A DNA stretch of 64,000 bases, from NCBI GenBank assembly GCA_964019335.1, contig OZ025660.1, positions 124,001-188,000 on the forward strand, in the 5' to 3' direction. Under the pieces are notes generated by a model, which saw only the letters and a program-made list of their open reading frames with translations, made no database searches and was not told where the DNA came from. A program made the translations under genes and the position numbers. Positions 38,384-50,021 of the stretch are shown piece by piece. Positions within the stretch are counted from its first letter, which is position 1, and each line of letters starts with the position of its first letter. The stretch comes from Diplonema japonicum (lineage: Eukaryota > Euglenozoa > Diplonemea > Diplonemida > Diplonemidae).

Positions 38384-40075
38384 TAATAGACCTGAATATC
38401 ATCATTTAGCCCAGAGCACGTGAAGAATAACAGCTGAGTCAAACCAGGGCGAGCTCTGGGGCATAGTTCTACGTTTTGTCCCTGATGCCCCAGGGGTACT
38501 GGTGACCTGGAGGCTGGAATGCAACCGTGCAAGTGGAATGGTCCAGTGCAAAAAAAAAAAAATGTTTGGCTCAGCCCCTTTTTTTCCCCTATTTCTTTTT
38601 CTTCTGTCCCCCTCCCCTTCTCTTCTTTTTTATTTTTTATTTTGCATATATTTATACTTTTTTTTTTGAGGGAAAGAATTGCAGTCGACAATCAGACAAA
38701 AACCGTATTTGACATTTTTTCCTTTCTTTTTTTTTTTTTTTTTTTTTCCCTTTTTTTTTTTTAAAAAAAACCTTTTTTCTTTTTTTTTTTAAAAGCGGAA
38801 TATAGAGGGGGGAAGTAAAAGATAATTTTCTTTGTGTATGCACTTCCGCCGCCCCCCCCCCCCAAAAAAAAAGAAACGCTATTTTGCGGAAGTAATATCC
38901 TTTTTCTTTTCTTTTTGACTTATTGTCAAACTGCTGTTTCTTAATCCCATCGTTTTCATTCCTTTTTTTATTTTTTTATTTTTTTCTTATTTATTTTTTT
39001 CCTTTTTCCATCTGTATCCTTTCTGTGAACTTCCTCCTATTTTCTTTTTCTCCCTCTCCTATTTATTTTGTAGAAATTGAGACTTCCATAATTCTTGTTC
39101 ATCTCACCCTTCTGGATGCTTAACGAGCTATATTTCTCTTGTATCTTGTCAGATCCAGGTATATGGCATAGAGTATGGAAAAAAAAAAGAAAAGCAAGAG
39201 AAACATAATTCCCCTTTTTTTTCTTCTCTTTTTCTTTCTCTCCCTTCTTTCTGGAATCTCGCTGGGAAAATAAAAAAAAGAAAAAAAAAGGAAAGACGAA
39301 GAAATAAGAGAAAAGAAAAGGAGGGGGGGACACTTTGGTCGCTTTTTTCTGAACACAGAATGATATCTTTTATTCTAAATCAGGAAGGAAGGGAAAAAGA
39401 AGGAAAAAAAAAAGAGAAAATAAAAAAAAGAAAGAGTGAAGAGAAGGGGCAGGGGCAGGGGCAAGGAAAATCTGGCTCTTATGCACTGCAATGGGTTACG
39501 TCAAGAGGCTTTTTAAGCCTCTCCCCATAAAATACCGCAGAGCACAAAACAAAAAAAAAAAGGGTTGAAACGGGGGGGGGAATTCTTTAAACAAAAGGGG
39601 GTCAAAATATTCCGACCCAATTGGAGAACAAAAAAAAAAAAAAAAAAAGAGAAGAAATGGTAGCAAAGGAAATAAAAAAAGAAGAAAGAAAAGAAGAAAA
39701 AAAATATAAAGGGCATAGGTGGATGTCGGTTCTTACATCTCCCTAAGAAAGATCCTCAAGAATCTCCTTCAGGAGTAGTGGGGAAGAGGGGTTGTTGGGA
39801 TGGAAATAAACAAAGGGGGAGGTAAACAAAAGGTCACCCATTACCTCGAAAATGGTTTTATTTTATTTCTTTTTTTTCCTTTTTTTACCTCCTGTTCATT
39901 GTCTCTCTCGCTTTTTCTTTTCTTTTTTTTTCCTTTCCATTCTATTCTTTCTTTTTTTTTTTCTTTTTTTTTTTTTTTACTCAGAAAATTTTCATTTTCT
40001 GAACAACAATTATTTTTTCTTCCCCCCCCCACCGCACGCATTGCTTCTAAGCCCAGTTGTTTTAAAAGTTTTCGG

Positions 40076-40119
<44 letters not shown>

Positions 40120-40402
40120 TTGTTGAGATAAAAGGGGTGCCCCTTTCCCGCATGGAAGGCCATTTCCTTCTCAAGTGCTGCATCACATAAAGTTGCCATT
40201 TCCTGCTGGGACGAAACAATTCGCAAAGCTCCTGTTTTTTTTCCCCCTCCTTTTTTTTGTTCATAACATCTTGTTACCTATTCCAAGGGAAGGGGGGGGG
40301 GGGGGGGGGGAAGAGTAAAGGAATGCAGGGAGAGGGGGGTGGGGTGGTGATATAAAAAAATATTTACTGCAAAAACCTCATTTTTCTTTTCTTTTGGAGA
40401 CC

Positions 40403-40448
<46 letters not shown>

Positions 40449-40717
40449 CCCCCTGCCCTTATCCGTTCGCCTGACTTATAGAAAAGTCTCTGTTTAAGGG
40501 ACAAAGAACTTAGAGGTTAACCAGTATTTATTCTTTTTTTTTTTCTTTTCTTCCTCCCCTCTCACTTTGCAGCAACAACAAATAAAAACACCCCCCTCCT
40601 TTCTTATTTACCTCCAGCTAAAATCTTCCACCAAATTGAACAAAAAAAAAGGGGGGAGGGGACAAAAGGGGAAGAAAAATAAATAGCAAAAGAAATTGAA
40701 ACAAAATATATAAAAGA

Positions 40718-40937
40718 GTTAAAGGAGGCCGGTGTTGGCGGCGCCCTGCACAAGAACTGTCTACTTTATCTTCTTCTGCGTGTACAGCTCAACCCCACTC
40801 GTGCAATTTGCTGCCTGTTCGTCACCCTGAGCATCTGCGTTACGTTCTTCCGCTCGGGCGCTACCGGTGATGACCGACGAAAGGTCAACAGCGAACAACA
40901 CATCTGATGTACTTCTTATATTATCCCCCACCACCTG
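40718..40937. repeat. Dispersed repeat family R1, short copy
   Basis: Same ends and order as the copy at 36771-37082. It lacks the GC-rich part around GGGGGCGCGCCGCGG and the GTCCCGGGTAACCAAGATTC part. The shared minus-strand peptide (SSVITGSARAEERNADAQGD) differs by a few residues. Confidence 0.7.
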
Positions 40938-42482
40938 ACCAACAAACAAAGGGAGAGAGAAAGAGAGAGAGAGATCATAAATAAGTGATTTCTTTTTTTT
41001 TTTTTTTTTTTTTTTGTAAACCTTAAAAAAAAGGTATGGGGAGGGGAGGGATAGATGATGAGGCAGCATTTGACTCCAAAACAAAAAAGAAAAAAAAAAC
41101 TTTTTTTTCCCCTCGTCGTCCACCCCCTCCCCCCCCATTTTTTCTTTTTTCTCTTGGTCATAAGAAAGAAAACAAAACAAAAAACATTTGGTCGCGGGTT
41201 CATAAAAAAAAAAGAAGAAAAAAAAAAGGAGAGGGTCCCCCGCCTAGACACAGTAAACCTTTTGCATCAACCCATCAAGAACTACTTCTTTCGTTTTCCC
41301 AGCATTTTGCACGGGGTGTGGGACAAGAGGGCAGAAGGCAAGGTATCCCAACAACGCACCTTAAGGCTGTATATAGTTCTTTTTCTTTTAGAAATAGGAG
41401 ATAGGGTTTTTACAGCAAATCTATTTCGTGTGAAATCTCCTCCTAGTGGCATAGGAGAGGCGGGGGGGGGGATTTAGTCTAATATAGCATTTTTATTAAA
41501 TTATCGTTACATCATAATTAATGATTCCTGCAACTCATTGTTAACGCCAAAAAAACGGGGGTGAGGGGTGAGGGGGGGGGTGACACATAAAATTCTCTTC
41601 TTGTTGTCGTTGACAATCCATTTTACACCATTCTTTTTTTTCTTTTGTTTTTTTTTTCTTTTTTTTCTTCCCCTCTTTTTTTTTTCTTTTTTTTTTCTTG
41701 CATTAAAAAAAATGGCAACGGCAACGGGTAGTAGCACACAAAATAAAACAAATTCGTAGTTATCTTATTTTTCATCCAAAACAAAAAAAAAAGAAAAAAA
41801 ATAACGGACGGCAGTGCTAGGTGGCGCACTTGATCCGCACAACAAAAAGTAAAAAAAAAAAAAAGAGGGTTTATGGACCGATAGGGAGTGGGTTGTGTCA
41901 CAACCTTTCTTAAAGCCTCAGTTCTGGAGTACTTTTAATTTTTTTTTTTAATTTTTCTTTTTTATCTTTTTTTTTTTTTTAAAAAAAAGGGGGGGTGGGG
42001 GGTGAAAATCTTAAAAAATCGGAGTGAAAAAGGCTGTTGTGTCTTGAAATTTACCTTGGATTGGTCTTCCTCCGGAGTCACTATCTTCCCTATTATGACT
42101 ATTTATCAATTAGAACATATGGTCAATTATTTTTTTTATTTTATTTGTATTTGTCCGTGACTTTCTTTTTTCTTTTTTTGAAATGAATTTCTTAGCTTTC
42201 TGCGTGTTCCTATGAATTTCATTTGATATGTGATATGTGCACAACAACGAGTTTTGAAGATAGAAAAAAAAAAGAAAAAAAAAAAGCAACTCAAACAAAT
42301 CAGCTGTGTTATTGACCAGCTAGGCCACAGAACTTTTGTTACGTTTTTTTTTTCTTTTTTTCTTTTTTCCTCCTTTTTCTTTTTTTAACCGTCGTCTCCT
42401 TTTTCGTTTTTTCTCTTTGAAAACGGGAAGAGAGGAACAGGAGGTAGCAAAGTATTTCACTCCCTATCCACACACACCACGG

Positions 42483-42513
<31 letters not shown>

Positions 42514-42944
42514 CTTTGGCTGGAATGAACAAAATATCATTTTTTTTCTTCTTCTTCTCTTTTTTTTTTGTTGCTTGATTGTATCTTTCCCTTTTCTTTT
42601 TTTTTTTTTTTTTTTTTTCTTTCTCTTTTTTTCTTTCGTCTTCAGAAAGGTGACCAGTCGTAGAGTAGGTGAGAAACAAGTTTATTTCCACTAAGGACCC
42701 GGCCTATGTCCAAAATTGGGTCATAGGTGATTTAAGGGGGAGTTCTTTTTAAAACCTGGAAATTTGGCAAAACCGTCTGAAGGTTCACTAAATTCTTTTT
42801 TCATTCTAACCCTGTTTTTTTGAGGTTTAACAACGGTGGGAAACCTCTTATCAGGTGAACCCCGCCTGAGCGCCAAGAACTGGAATTTTCTTTTTTTTAG
42901 CAACAAAATGCGGGCTGTGATGGGTCACTTAGCGGATATGAAGC

Positions 42945-42976
<32 letters not shown>

Positions 42977-43041
42977 ATAAACTAAATATAACGCAATTGT
43001 ACCCCTTTTTAGGCGGAGAAGTGAAGTTGTTCGCTTTCAAC

Positions 43042-43072
<31 letters not shown>

Positions 43073-43510
43073 TACCTCAAAAAGGGGGGAACAAAAGCGA
43101 GAAACAAAATGCGATATTACTCTTCTTTAAAGTAAATATGCGAAAGCAAGAGGTAGGAATGCCACCTTTTTTTTGCTGGGGGGGGTTCTCTAGATTTTTC
43201 TTTCTTTTTTCTTTTTTAAAAAATTCTTTTTTTACTGATATTTAATATTTTTTCTTTTTTTCCTTTTATTGAATGTGTTTTTTTTTCTTTTTTTTTATTG
43301 CTTTTTTTTTTTTCTTCTCCTCGACTATTGGCTTTTTTTTTTCTTTTAAAAAAATTCTTATTTCGTTAAAAAAAAAAAAAAAATAGGTTAAAATATTCAC
43401 CCAATCCCATATCCCTCCCCCCCCCCCCCTTTTTTTAAATACACCTGTCTGTTTTATACTGGACACTCTAGGTGTTTTAAAAAAAAACTTTTTTTTTCTT
43501 TTTATGTAAA

Positions 43511-43936
43511 TTACGACCGGTGGGGGGTCTCTGACGATCGCTGTTCGTTCTTTCTCTTCTCCACGGAGTGCTTGAACTTGTGCACATGAACGCGGGAACA
43601 GTGGGAGAAGTTACAGTGGCCCAGTGTGAAAGACTTGCAACGCACGATTAAAGAGTTAGAGGTTTTCCACTTAGCAGAACACTCCCTGCATCTCAGTGTA
43701 ACAGAGGTCTTCTTTGCCCTCACATTATCCCAGGAATTATGCAGGCACGGAGCCACCCTGCCCCTGCTGAACAAGACCCCAGTCTCACTTGGTTCGCCAC
43801 CGCCACCATCACTGTCACCCAGGGACGACCGAGACCCACCCAAGATTTCATCAACTTCACTCTCGCTGTATTGGTACACGTTTTGGTCCTCCGGCTCAGT
43901 GTCTATCATATACCAATGCCAAGACCACACTTCGCA

Positions 43937-43939
<3 letters not shown>
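43511..43939 (-). CDS. Small C/H-rich zinc-motif protein
   Basis: This 142-aa protein, starting at MCEVWSWHWYM or a few codons later, has an acidic N-terminal half (TEPEDQNVYQYSESEVDEI, then a Gly/Ser/Asp stretch). Its C-terminal half has regularly spaced Cys and His: LHNSWDNVRAKKTSVTLRC, RECSAKW, RCKSF, GHCNFSHCSRVHVHKFKH. The order HxW..VR.K...v.LRCR.C...W...RC..F..G.C....C..vHvH..K looks like a defined zinc-binding module of the CCCH/RNA-binding kind, although I cannot name the family. The DNA is of normal complexity while both flanks are homopolymers. The upstream frame is a poly-Lys artefact. The last residues (RSSETPHRS) may continue into an unrecognised exon. Confidence 0.6.
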
Positions 43940-43969
<30 letters not shown>

Positions 43970-45049
43970 TGTGTACACTTTTATCTTTTTTTTTTTTGTG
44001 GGGGAGCCCGCAAAAAAAAAAAAAAAGGGAAAAAATAGGAATGGGAGAGCAAAAAAAAAAAAAAAAAAGTTAAGGAGGAAGAGGAGGAGGAGGGCGAATT
44101 GAGTTACCTACTAAATGCTTTAAAACGAAAGAGAAACGTAAAAGAAGAAAAAGAAGAAAAAAGTGGGGCTTTGGTTGCAACACTATTTGGCGTTAAGTGT
44201 GCAGCGCTAAACCGCGAGAAAAAAAAAAGGAAATTTGGGTACGCCTCCTTGAAACGCTTTGGATTTTCTTTTTCTTTTTTTCTTTCCCATATCACTTTTT
44301 TTTTTCTTTTTTTTTTTCTCTCACCCCAGAATCCATGTGTGAAGGGGTCATTTAGTGGCCATTAGGGAGAAAATGGAGGACATAAAAAAAAAAAAAAAAA
44401 AGGTGGTAACAAAAAAAGTAAGAGAAAAAAAAGGTGGGGGGGGGATTCTTTTTTTTTTGTTCGAGCACAAAAAAACTACAAAAAAAAAACTACAAAAAAC
44501 ATTTTCTATTCAAAAAAAAAAAAAAAAAAAAAAAAAAAACCGTCAGGCGAGGGTAATGGGCAGGGCGTTGACACATCTGACTGAGAAGGTCGTTTTGCCC
44601 TTGACTTTTATCTAAGGGAGGGGAGGACCACAAATTACGGGATTCTTCTTTCATTCTTATGTTTTTCTTCGGTGATCTGAAGAGGTTCGCATCCCTTCAT
44701 GTGCGTCGGCATTATCAACCTTGAGAAGGAAAAGGGGAAAAATAATATAAGAGATAAAAGAGGCCAGGGTTGGTGGCCCTGCACAAGCACTGTAATCTTG
44801 AAATAAAAGTCGACACAGAACGTGTTGTTTAAAAAAGAAAGGGGGAAAAACCCGCACACATTTTTTTTTTTTTTTTTTTTTTTTGCTAACGTTCCCCCCT
44901 TTTTTTGTTGTTTAGACAAGTCAAAAGACTCGCTCTTTTTTGGAAAAAAAAAAAAAGAAAAAAAAAAAAAAACACAATTTTTAACCGTTCGCTTTAAAAA
45001 AAAAAAAAAAAAGAAAAAGAAAAAACTGGTGTGGAAAAAATTTAAAAAA
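43940..45049. other. Gene-free stretch with repeat fragments
   Basis: A/T runs with a partial R1 copy (44757-44800) and the hairpin block of R2 at 44913-44940. No gene is seen; a short Met-initiated frame at about 44640-44720 is too small to support. Confidence 0.5.
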
Positions 45050-45223
45050 TCATCCAACCCCCTCCAGTCGTTCTAAAAAACGACGGAAGGGCTTCTTTGT
45101 AACACTACTCATCCTCTTCTTCTCAGGGATATTTCGGAACCCTAAGTTGCGAGGAAGGGCAAGGACAGGGCCCCAAGGGTGACCGGTCTTGGCATTCTCC
45201 CAAAGTACTTGAATCCTTGCCAT
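45050..45223 (-). CDS. Possible 57-aa basic protein
   Basis: An ATG at 45221-45223 opens a 57-codon frame with normal composition (ARIQVLWENAKTGHPWGPVL, ALPRNLGFRNIPEKKRMSSV, TKKPFRRFLERLEGVG). The frame is free of homopolymer-coded residues up to its stop at 45050-45052. The mix of W, P, G and basic residues suggests a small ribosomal or mitochondrial-type protein, or one exon of a larger gene. No family is recognised. It lies just beyond the 3' end of the truncated retrotransposon copy. Confidence 0.35.
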   Translation of the reverse strand: MARIQVLWENAKTGHPWGPVLALPRNLGFRNIPEKKRMSSVTKKPFRRFLERLEGVG

Positions 45224-45395
45224 TGTTGGACCCGGGTATTGAGGGCGGGGATTTTCTGTCGCCGTCCCTTGAAAAGTTGAGGATAAGCAGTTTTCTTTTT
45301 TTTTTTTTCCTCCCCCTACCAGTACAACAAAAAAAAAAAAAAAAAAACAAAAAAAAAAAGGAGAGACGGGAAAAAAAGGGAAAAAAAAAAAAAAA

Positions 45396-45690
45396 ATGAT
45401 AAATTTCGGTGTGCGGGTGGGTGCTCACCGTTCAGGGAGAAATTCATACTACCATTCTTTGCTGTGCACTTTTGAATACGTCTTAAGATGTATCGCCCCT
45501 TCCAGCCTTCTCTGTAGGGGTCCAGCCAAGGACTGTCGGGTCTGCTCATAGTCTACAGCGAGTCCCATCGTCGTGACGGACGTCAACGTCCTGCCTGTGT
45601 ACCATCTTAGGCTCTTCCCGATGCTCCGCTCGATTTTTCAACAGCTCCCCGTTGTGATCTCATCCCACGGGCTGGTGGTCAGGAAAAAAA
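45396..45690 (-). mobile_element. 5'-truncated non-LTR retrotransposon copy
   Basis: On the minus strand this segment encodes a piece close to the C-terminus of the full ORF2 (GRYILRRIQKCTAKNG against MRYILGRIQKCSARCG). It ends with the same 3' sequence (TGAACGGTGAGCACCC... CACACCGAAATTTAT). The two are clearly related but diverged, so this is an older or sister-family copy. It sits about 160 bp downstream of the full element in the same orientation. Confidence 0.7.
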
Positions 45691-45902
45691 AAAAAGAAAA
45701 AAGAAAAAAAAAAAAAAAAACTGCTGATTCTTCGGCGTCATTAGGCCCCTTCCCCGCCATTGCGGGGTTGTACCTTAAAAAACCCACAGTTTTGGTGACG
45801 CGGTGGATAAAGAGGAGAAAAAAAAAGTGAAACGAGGGGGAAATAAAAAAAACTCGATAAAATTTCAGTGTGCATGGGGGTGCTCACTGTTCAGGTAGAA
45901 AT

Positions 45903-48900
45903 TCACACTAATCGGTCACCGTTCTGCGGTTGCTGTCTGGTGCCTGCGGTGGCTGTTTGTCGCGATGAGATGGACGGCATCTGGGCGAGAAACACTGCTT
46001 GGAGTCGTGCTAGGTAGGGGGGGGTTTGGCTCGAGGAGAAGAGTGGTCTCCTGTCGTAGCCGTGTGCCGTCGGGCCCCCAAGATGTCGAAGGGTATGCAC
46101 CCTTGATTTGGCGTTGGCGGGGAAGGCTGACCTTCCACAGCGTGCTGAGCATTTCTGGATGCGACCCAAGATGTATCGCATCCTTGCGGCCTTCTCCGTG
46201 AGCAGGTCCTGATCGTCGAGGGGACCTATGAGTGACCGGCGGGTGGTCTGCTCATAGTCTATGGCGAGTTCCATTGTAGTGACGGAAGTTTTCTTCTTAC
46301 CATCGTACCATCGTAGGCCTCTTAGCCACTTGAGGACGTTCTTCAGATGAAAGGTCAGGACCGCGCCTGACGCCCCGTTCGCCTTCAGCAACGCTTCCGT
46401 CGGAACATCATGTTGCCTCCCTGTCGTTACCTCATCCCAAGGGTTGGAGGTGAGCACTCTCTTGCTTTTTTCCGCTGCTCTGGCGTCACGGACCGTCACT
46501 ACTTTCAGGAGGTATTGTTGCACCATCCTGGCACGTTCTTTCCCTGCTTTGTCGGCTCCTCTTGGGACTATCCCGTGAAGGGCTGTGGCAGCTGGGAGGC
46601 CTTCTCGCTTCACCTCTGCGTATTGCTCGCTTTCCAACACACTCCTTGCCGGCTCGCACTCCCACAGTGCATGCTCCGTCATGCTGGTCGTTGTCTGGGA
46701 CCGGTGGTCGCAAACGTCACACGCTAATGCTGGGTTTTCCACACCAGGGCCATCCAATTTTCTCCCCCACACCCTCGGGTGAGTCGTGAACACTGCACCA
46801 CTAATGATGCGCCGCAACCTAAAGGACACCAACGGTCTCCGGGCCTGGAGCTTTTTCCACCAATAGTTCGTGGACGGGCACGCCCCTGCCTCCATCCCCA
46901 CGAAGGTTGATCTCTTCTCGATCAGCCTCTTCGCAACTGCCGGTCTGATGGCTTGCCTCACTTTGTGAGCCACCGCTGTATCTCCGTGCAGGTCGGCCAC
47001 AAAGGACCATCCCTTCCCCAGAAAGGGGAGCCATCTGTTCCGCAGGACTCCAATCGGACCCATCACCTCATCGTCATCACGGTCCTGGTATAGACCAATG
47101 ATCTCACCAACACGCTGCCGCAAACGCGGAGAGGCCAGGCTCTCCCGGACCAAGCTGTTTATCGTTCCGTAGATGACCTTCGACAGCGGATGTGCCGTAT
47201 GCCCTGGCAGCAGAACGCTCAGTACAGACACGGGGTTTCTCATCCCGAACTGGGGGCCCCACAGGGAGACCACTGCCGCTGTACACATCTTCTTCAGCTG
47301 GTCGTCCGAGGGTGCCGCATACGTTGCTCCGTACAGACACGACGGTAGCACAGTGCTCGTCAACATCGTCGACTTGTTCTCAAACCCTAGTGGCAAAGCT
47401 CCGAGACGGGTCAGGCGTCCCTCCGCTGCGTCCAGCTTGTCCAGCCTGTGATTCCCATCCATGCTCAGGTTCACGCCAAGTGATTTGATCTCCCCAGCTA
47501 CCTTGAACGAGGAACCGGTGCATACTAAACTAGGGCCGATCTCGTTTTTCGTCGAGAATCCCTGCGACTTCTTTCCGTTGAGGCGCATCTCTGTCCGGTC
47601 CCCGAACTCGATCACCTTGTTGGTCGCCCTTGTCAGGACCTCCGCTAAACGCGCCAGGAGGTACACGTCATCCGCGTACGAAAGTGACCAAGCTCCTGGT
47701 ACTTCCGTCATCACGCACTTCACCATCACCGACACCAAGGCGTTCACCATGATTACCGAGATGGGGCACCCTTGCAGGATACCATTCGTCACTCGGAACT
47801 CTGAGCCAACACCTGTCGGGAAACGGAATCGCCGCTTCAGGTTCGCATACATAGCTTTCAAGGGGGTCAGTATCCGCTCGTGCAAACCGAGATCTTGCAT
47901 CAGGCCAAAAGCTATCTGCTGTGGGACTCTGTCGAAGCACTTGACAAAATCCAACGCAATGCCGTTGAGAGGGGTGCCTGTCAACAGCGCCTCTTCGAGC
48001 TGTGTACTGAGCTCCATCAGAATGCTATCCGTGCCTCTCTTCGGTCTGAAACCATGCTGAGAGTCGTCGATCCACTTCTCTTGCCACAGCGTGATGTCAC
48101 GCAGCCTCGCACATGCCCACAGCCGATAGACCGCGCTCGTGACTGTGATCGGCCGATGGTTCAGAGGAGTCCTCTCGCCACCCTTCGGGATCAACGTCAC
48201 CAGCGCTGTCAGGAGTGCTTTCGGCCACTTCCCTGTCGTCTCGACTGCGTTGAACAGCTCGGCCCAAGCATCCAGCAGTACTACCGGCATGGCACGCAGT
48301 TCCGCCATCCTCCATCCATCCACCCCTGGAGCCGTTCTCGTTGACTTCTTGGCCAACACCGCCCTCAGATCCTCTCCTGTAAGTGGTCGAAGTTCCATCT
48401 TCTGCGACACGATGTACTCCCTGTACCTCGTTCTAAAGGCGTTGTACTGCGGCTCTCCTCGATCCCCACCGTACAGCTGAAAAATAGGGTCCCACTCCTT
48501 GTGCATCATCTTGTCCATCTCTTCAAGATCTGCCGTGAGAACCCCGTCGCCTTCCACTGCCTGCGTTGCTGATGCCGTTGTGCCCTTCACGAAGGCGGTC
48601 ACCCTCTTCCGTTCCTCCTTGAAGTGGGTGTTGATCCTCTCTTCATACTTCCTTTCACGCTCGACCCTCGCGTCCTTTGCGATCACTCGCGCCAGAGCGG
48701 ACAGGTCGTCGTCTAGGCGTTGAAGTTTGATGATAATCGTTTCAAAATTGTCCTTCATCAGACCCACCTCGCATCTCGGAAGCTGCGGGAGCTTCGCTAA
48801 CACCTTTATAGCATTCGCCCAAGTCCTCAGCAGCTGCTCCGGCATGTTGCTTGCTAGTCCCCTGTCGAGCAAATCTTGGACTCCCGCAAGGATGTGCGAG

Positions 48901-50019
48901 ACTTTCCGCTTCACCTCGGCGATGCACTTCTGCCAGCCCACTGCCGCACCTGTCGCCTCAACCACAGATTTCGCCGACAGGCACTTCTCCTTTGGTTGTC
49001 GCGCCACGCTTCTCCCGACGTAGGCCCTCCGTCTCACCGCTGGCAGGTCCCCGATGCAGCATTCCTCCGAAACGCACGCTAACGTACTATACGCATCGTC
49101 AATGTCGCCGTCGCCCAGCTTCTGCGCAAATCCCCCGACCTGTAGCAGCTCAGCAACTCGGTCACCATCAGCAGCTTCCATCGGCAACTCCCTCGGGACG
49201 AAGTATTTCCTCGTCATGCACTTGAGGGCCGGGATCCGGAGCTGGATTGAGAGGCAGCGGTGCTCGTTGGTGTAGACTGCGTCGTGTACCCACACCTTCT
49301 GTAGGCCTGCCGCCGCGATCGGGTTCAGCAGAACGTAGTCGATACGCGTCTTCGTGTTGGTGGCCTGCCTGGCAAAGGTGTGGCATGGTTCCACGCCATC
49401 CCTCTCGGCTTGCAGCATAGCAGCATCCACCCAATCGCTCCCCACCGCCTGTTGTAGCACTCCCGACTGTGACACCGCGGTGTTGAAATCGCCTGCCACG
49501 ATGATCGGTACGTCACCGAGGACGCATCTCATCTTGTTCAGGACCTTATCCAGCAGAGCCTCCCGCTGGTGCTTGCCGTGACCGCCCGAGTGACAGTAGA
49601 CTACGATCAGGTGTAACCACATATCTCGACCATCTAGGTTGATCATCGAGTGTACCCACCTGTTGTCGTCAGCTCTTCCTGCCGTATCTTTTACCAGAGC
49701 AGGTCGGCGTCGCTGCACCAGCAGACCCACCCCGCCCCTCTTCGCCTTATCAGGAGACGCGAGTCCATCGACCACGATGCCTGGTTGCGGGCTCCCCCAC
49801 AACGCGCGATACCTACCGTCGTCCTCGACGTGTCTCCCAACCATCTCCTGACCGTGCTCCGTCAGCTTCACTTCCTGCAGGCATGTCACGTCGCTCCCCA
49901 TAGCCAGGACCTCGTCAACCTTGTTGCTCAGGGACCCCACATTGAGTGTGGTGATTATGAGCGAATCGGGGTCCCTGGCGCCACCCGACTGGACGTCCCT
50001 CCGGACGTCCCAGTCCGCA
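45903..50019 (-). CDS. LINE ORF2: APE endonuclease, reverse transcriptase, C-terminal zinc motif
   Basis: About 1370 codons lie open after ORF1's TGA. The endonuclease starts at LIITTLNVGSLSNKVDEVL (catalytic Asn), followed by CLQEVKL (Glu), HLIVVYCHSGG, VAGDFNTA (about residue 150 from the first GTG), RIDYVLLNP and the terminal His in NEHRCLSI. The reverse transcriptase (about 575-800) has VTLIPKG, LNHRPITVTSAVYR, HGFRPKRGT, ALDFVKCFDRV (catalytic Asp), NGILQGCPIS and SLSYADDVYLL (catalytic Asp pair). A C-terminal CDVCDHRS...EHALWEC motif is typical of LINEs. There is no RNase H. The first ATG lies inside the endonuclease after the catalytic Asn, so translation must begin at a non-ATG codon, by reinitiation, or by reading through the TGA. 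Confidence 0.93.
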
Positions 50020-50021
50020 CT

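Larger units (their letters stand above)
32208..43510. other. 11.3 kb gene-free, repeat-rich stretch
   Basis: No credible gene on either strand. It holds A39 at 33679-33717, A36 near 37083-37118 and A41 at 40406-40446. There is an inverted-repeat element (33420-34140), a pair of related repeats (36771-37082, 40718-40937) and a more complex island at 38380-38550 whose function I cannot assign. All long open frames are poly-Phe, poly-Lys or poly-Glu artefacts. Confidence 0.6.
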
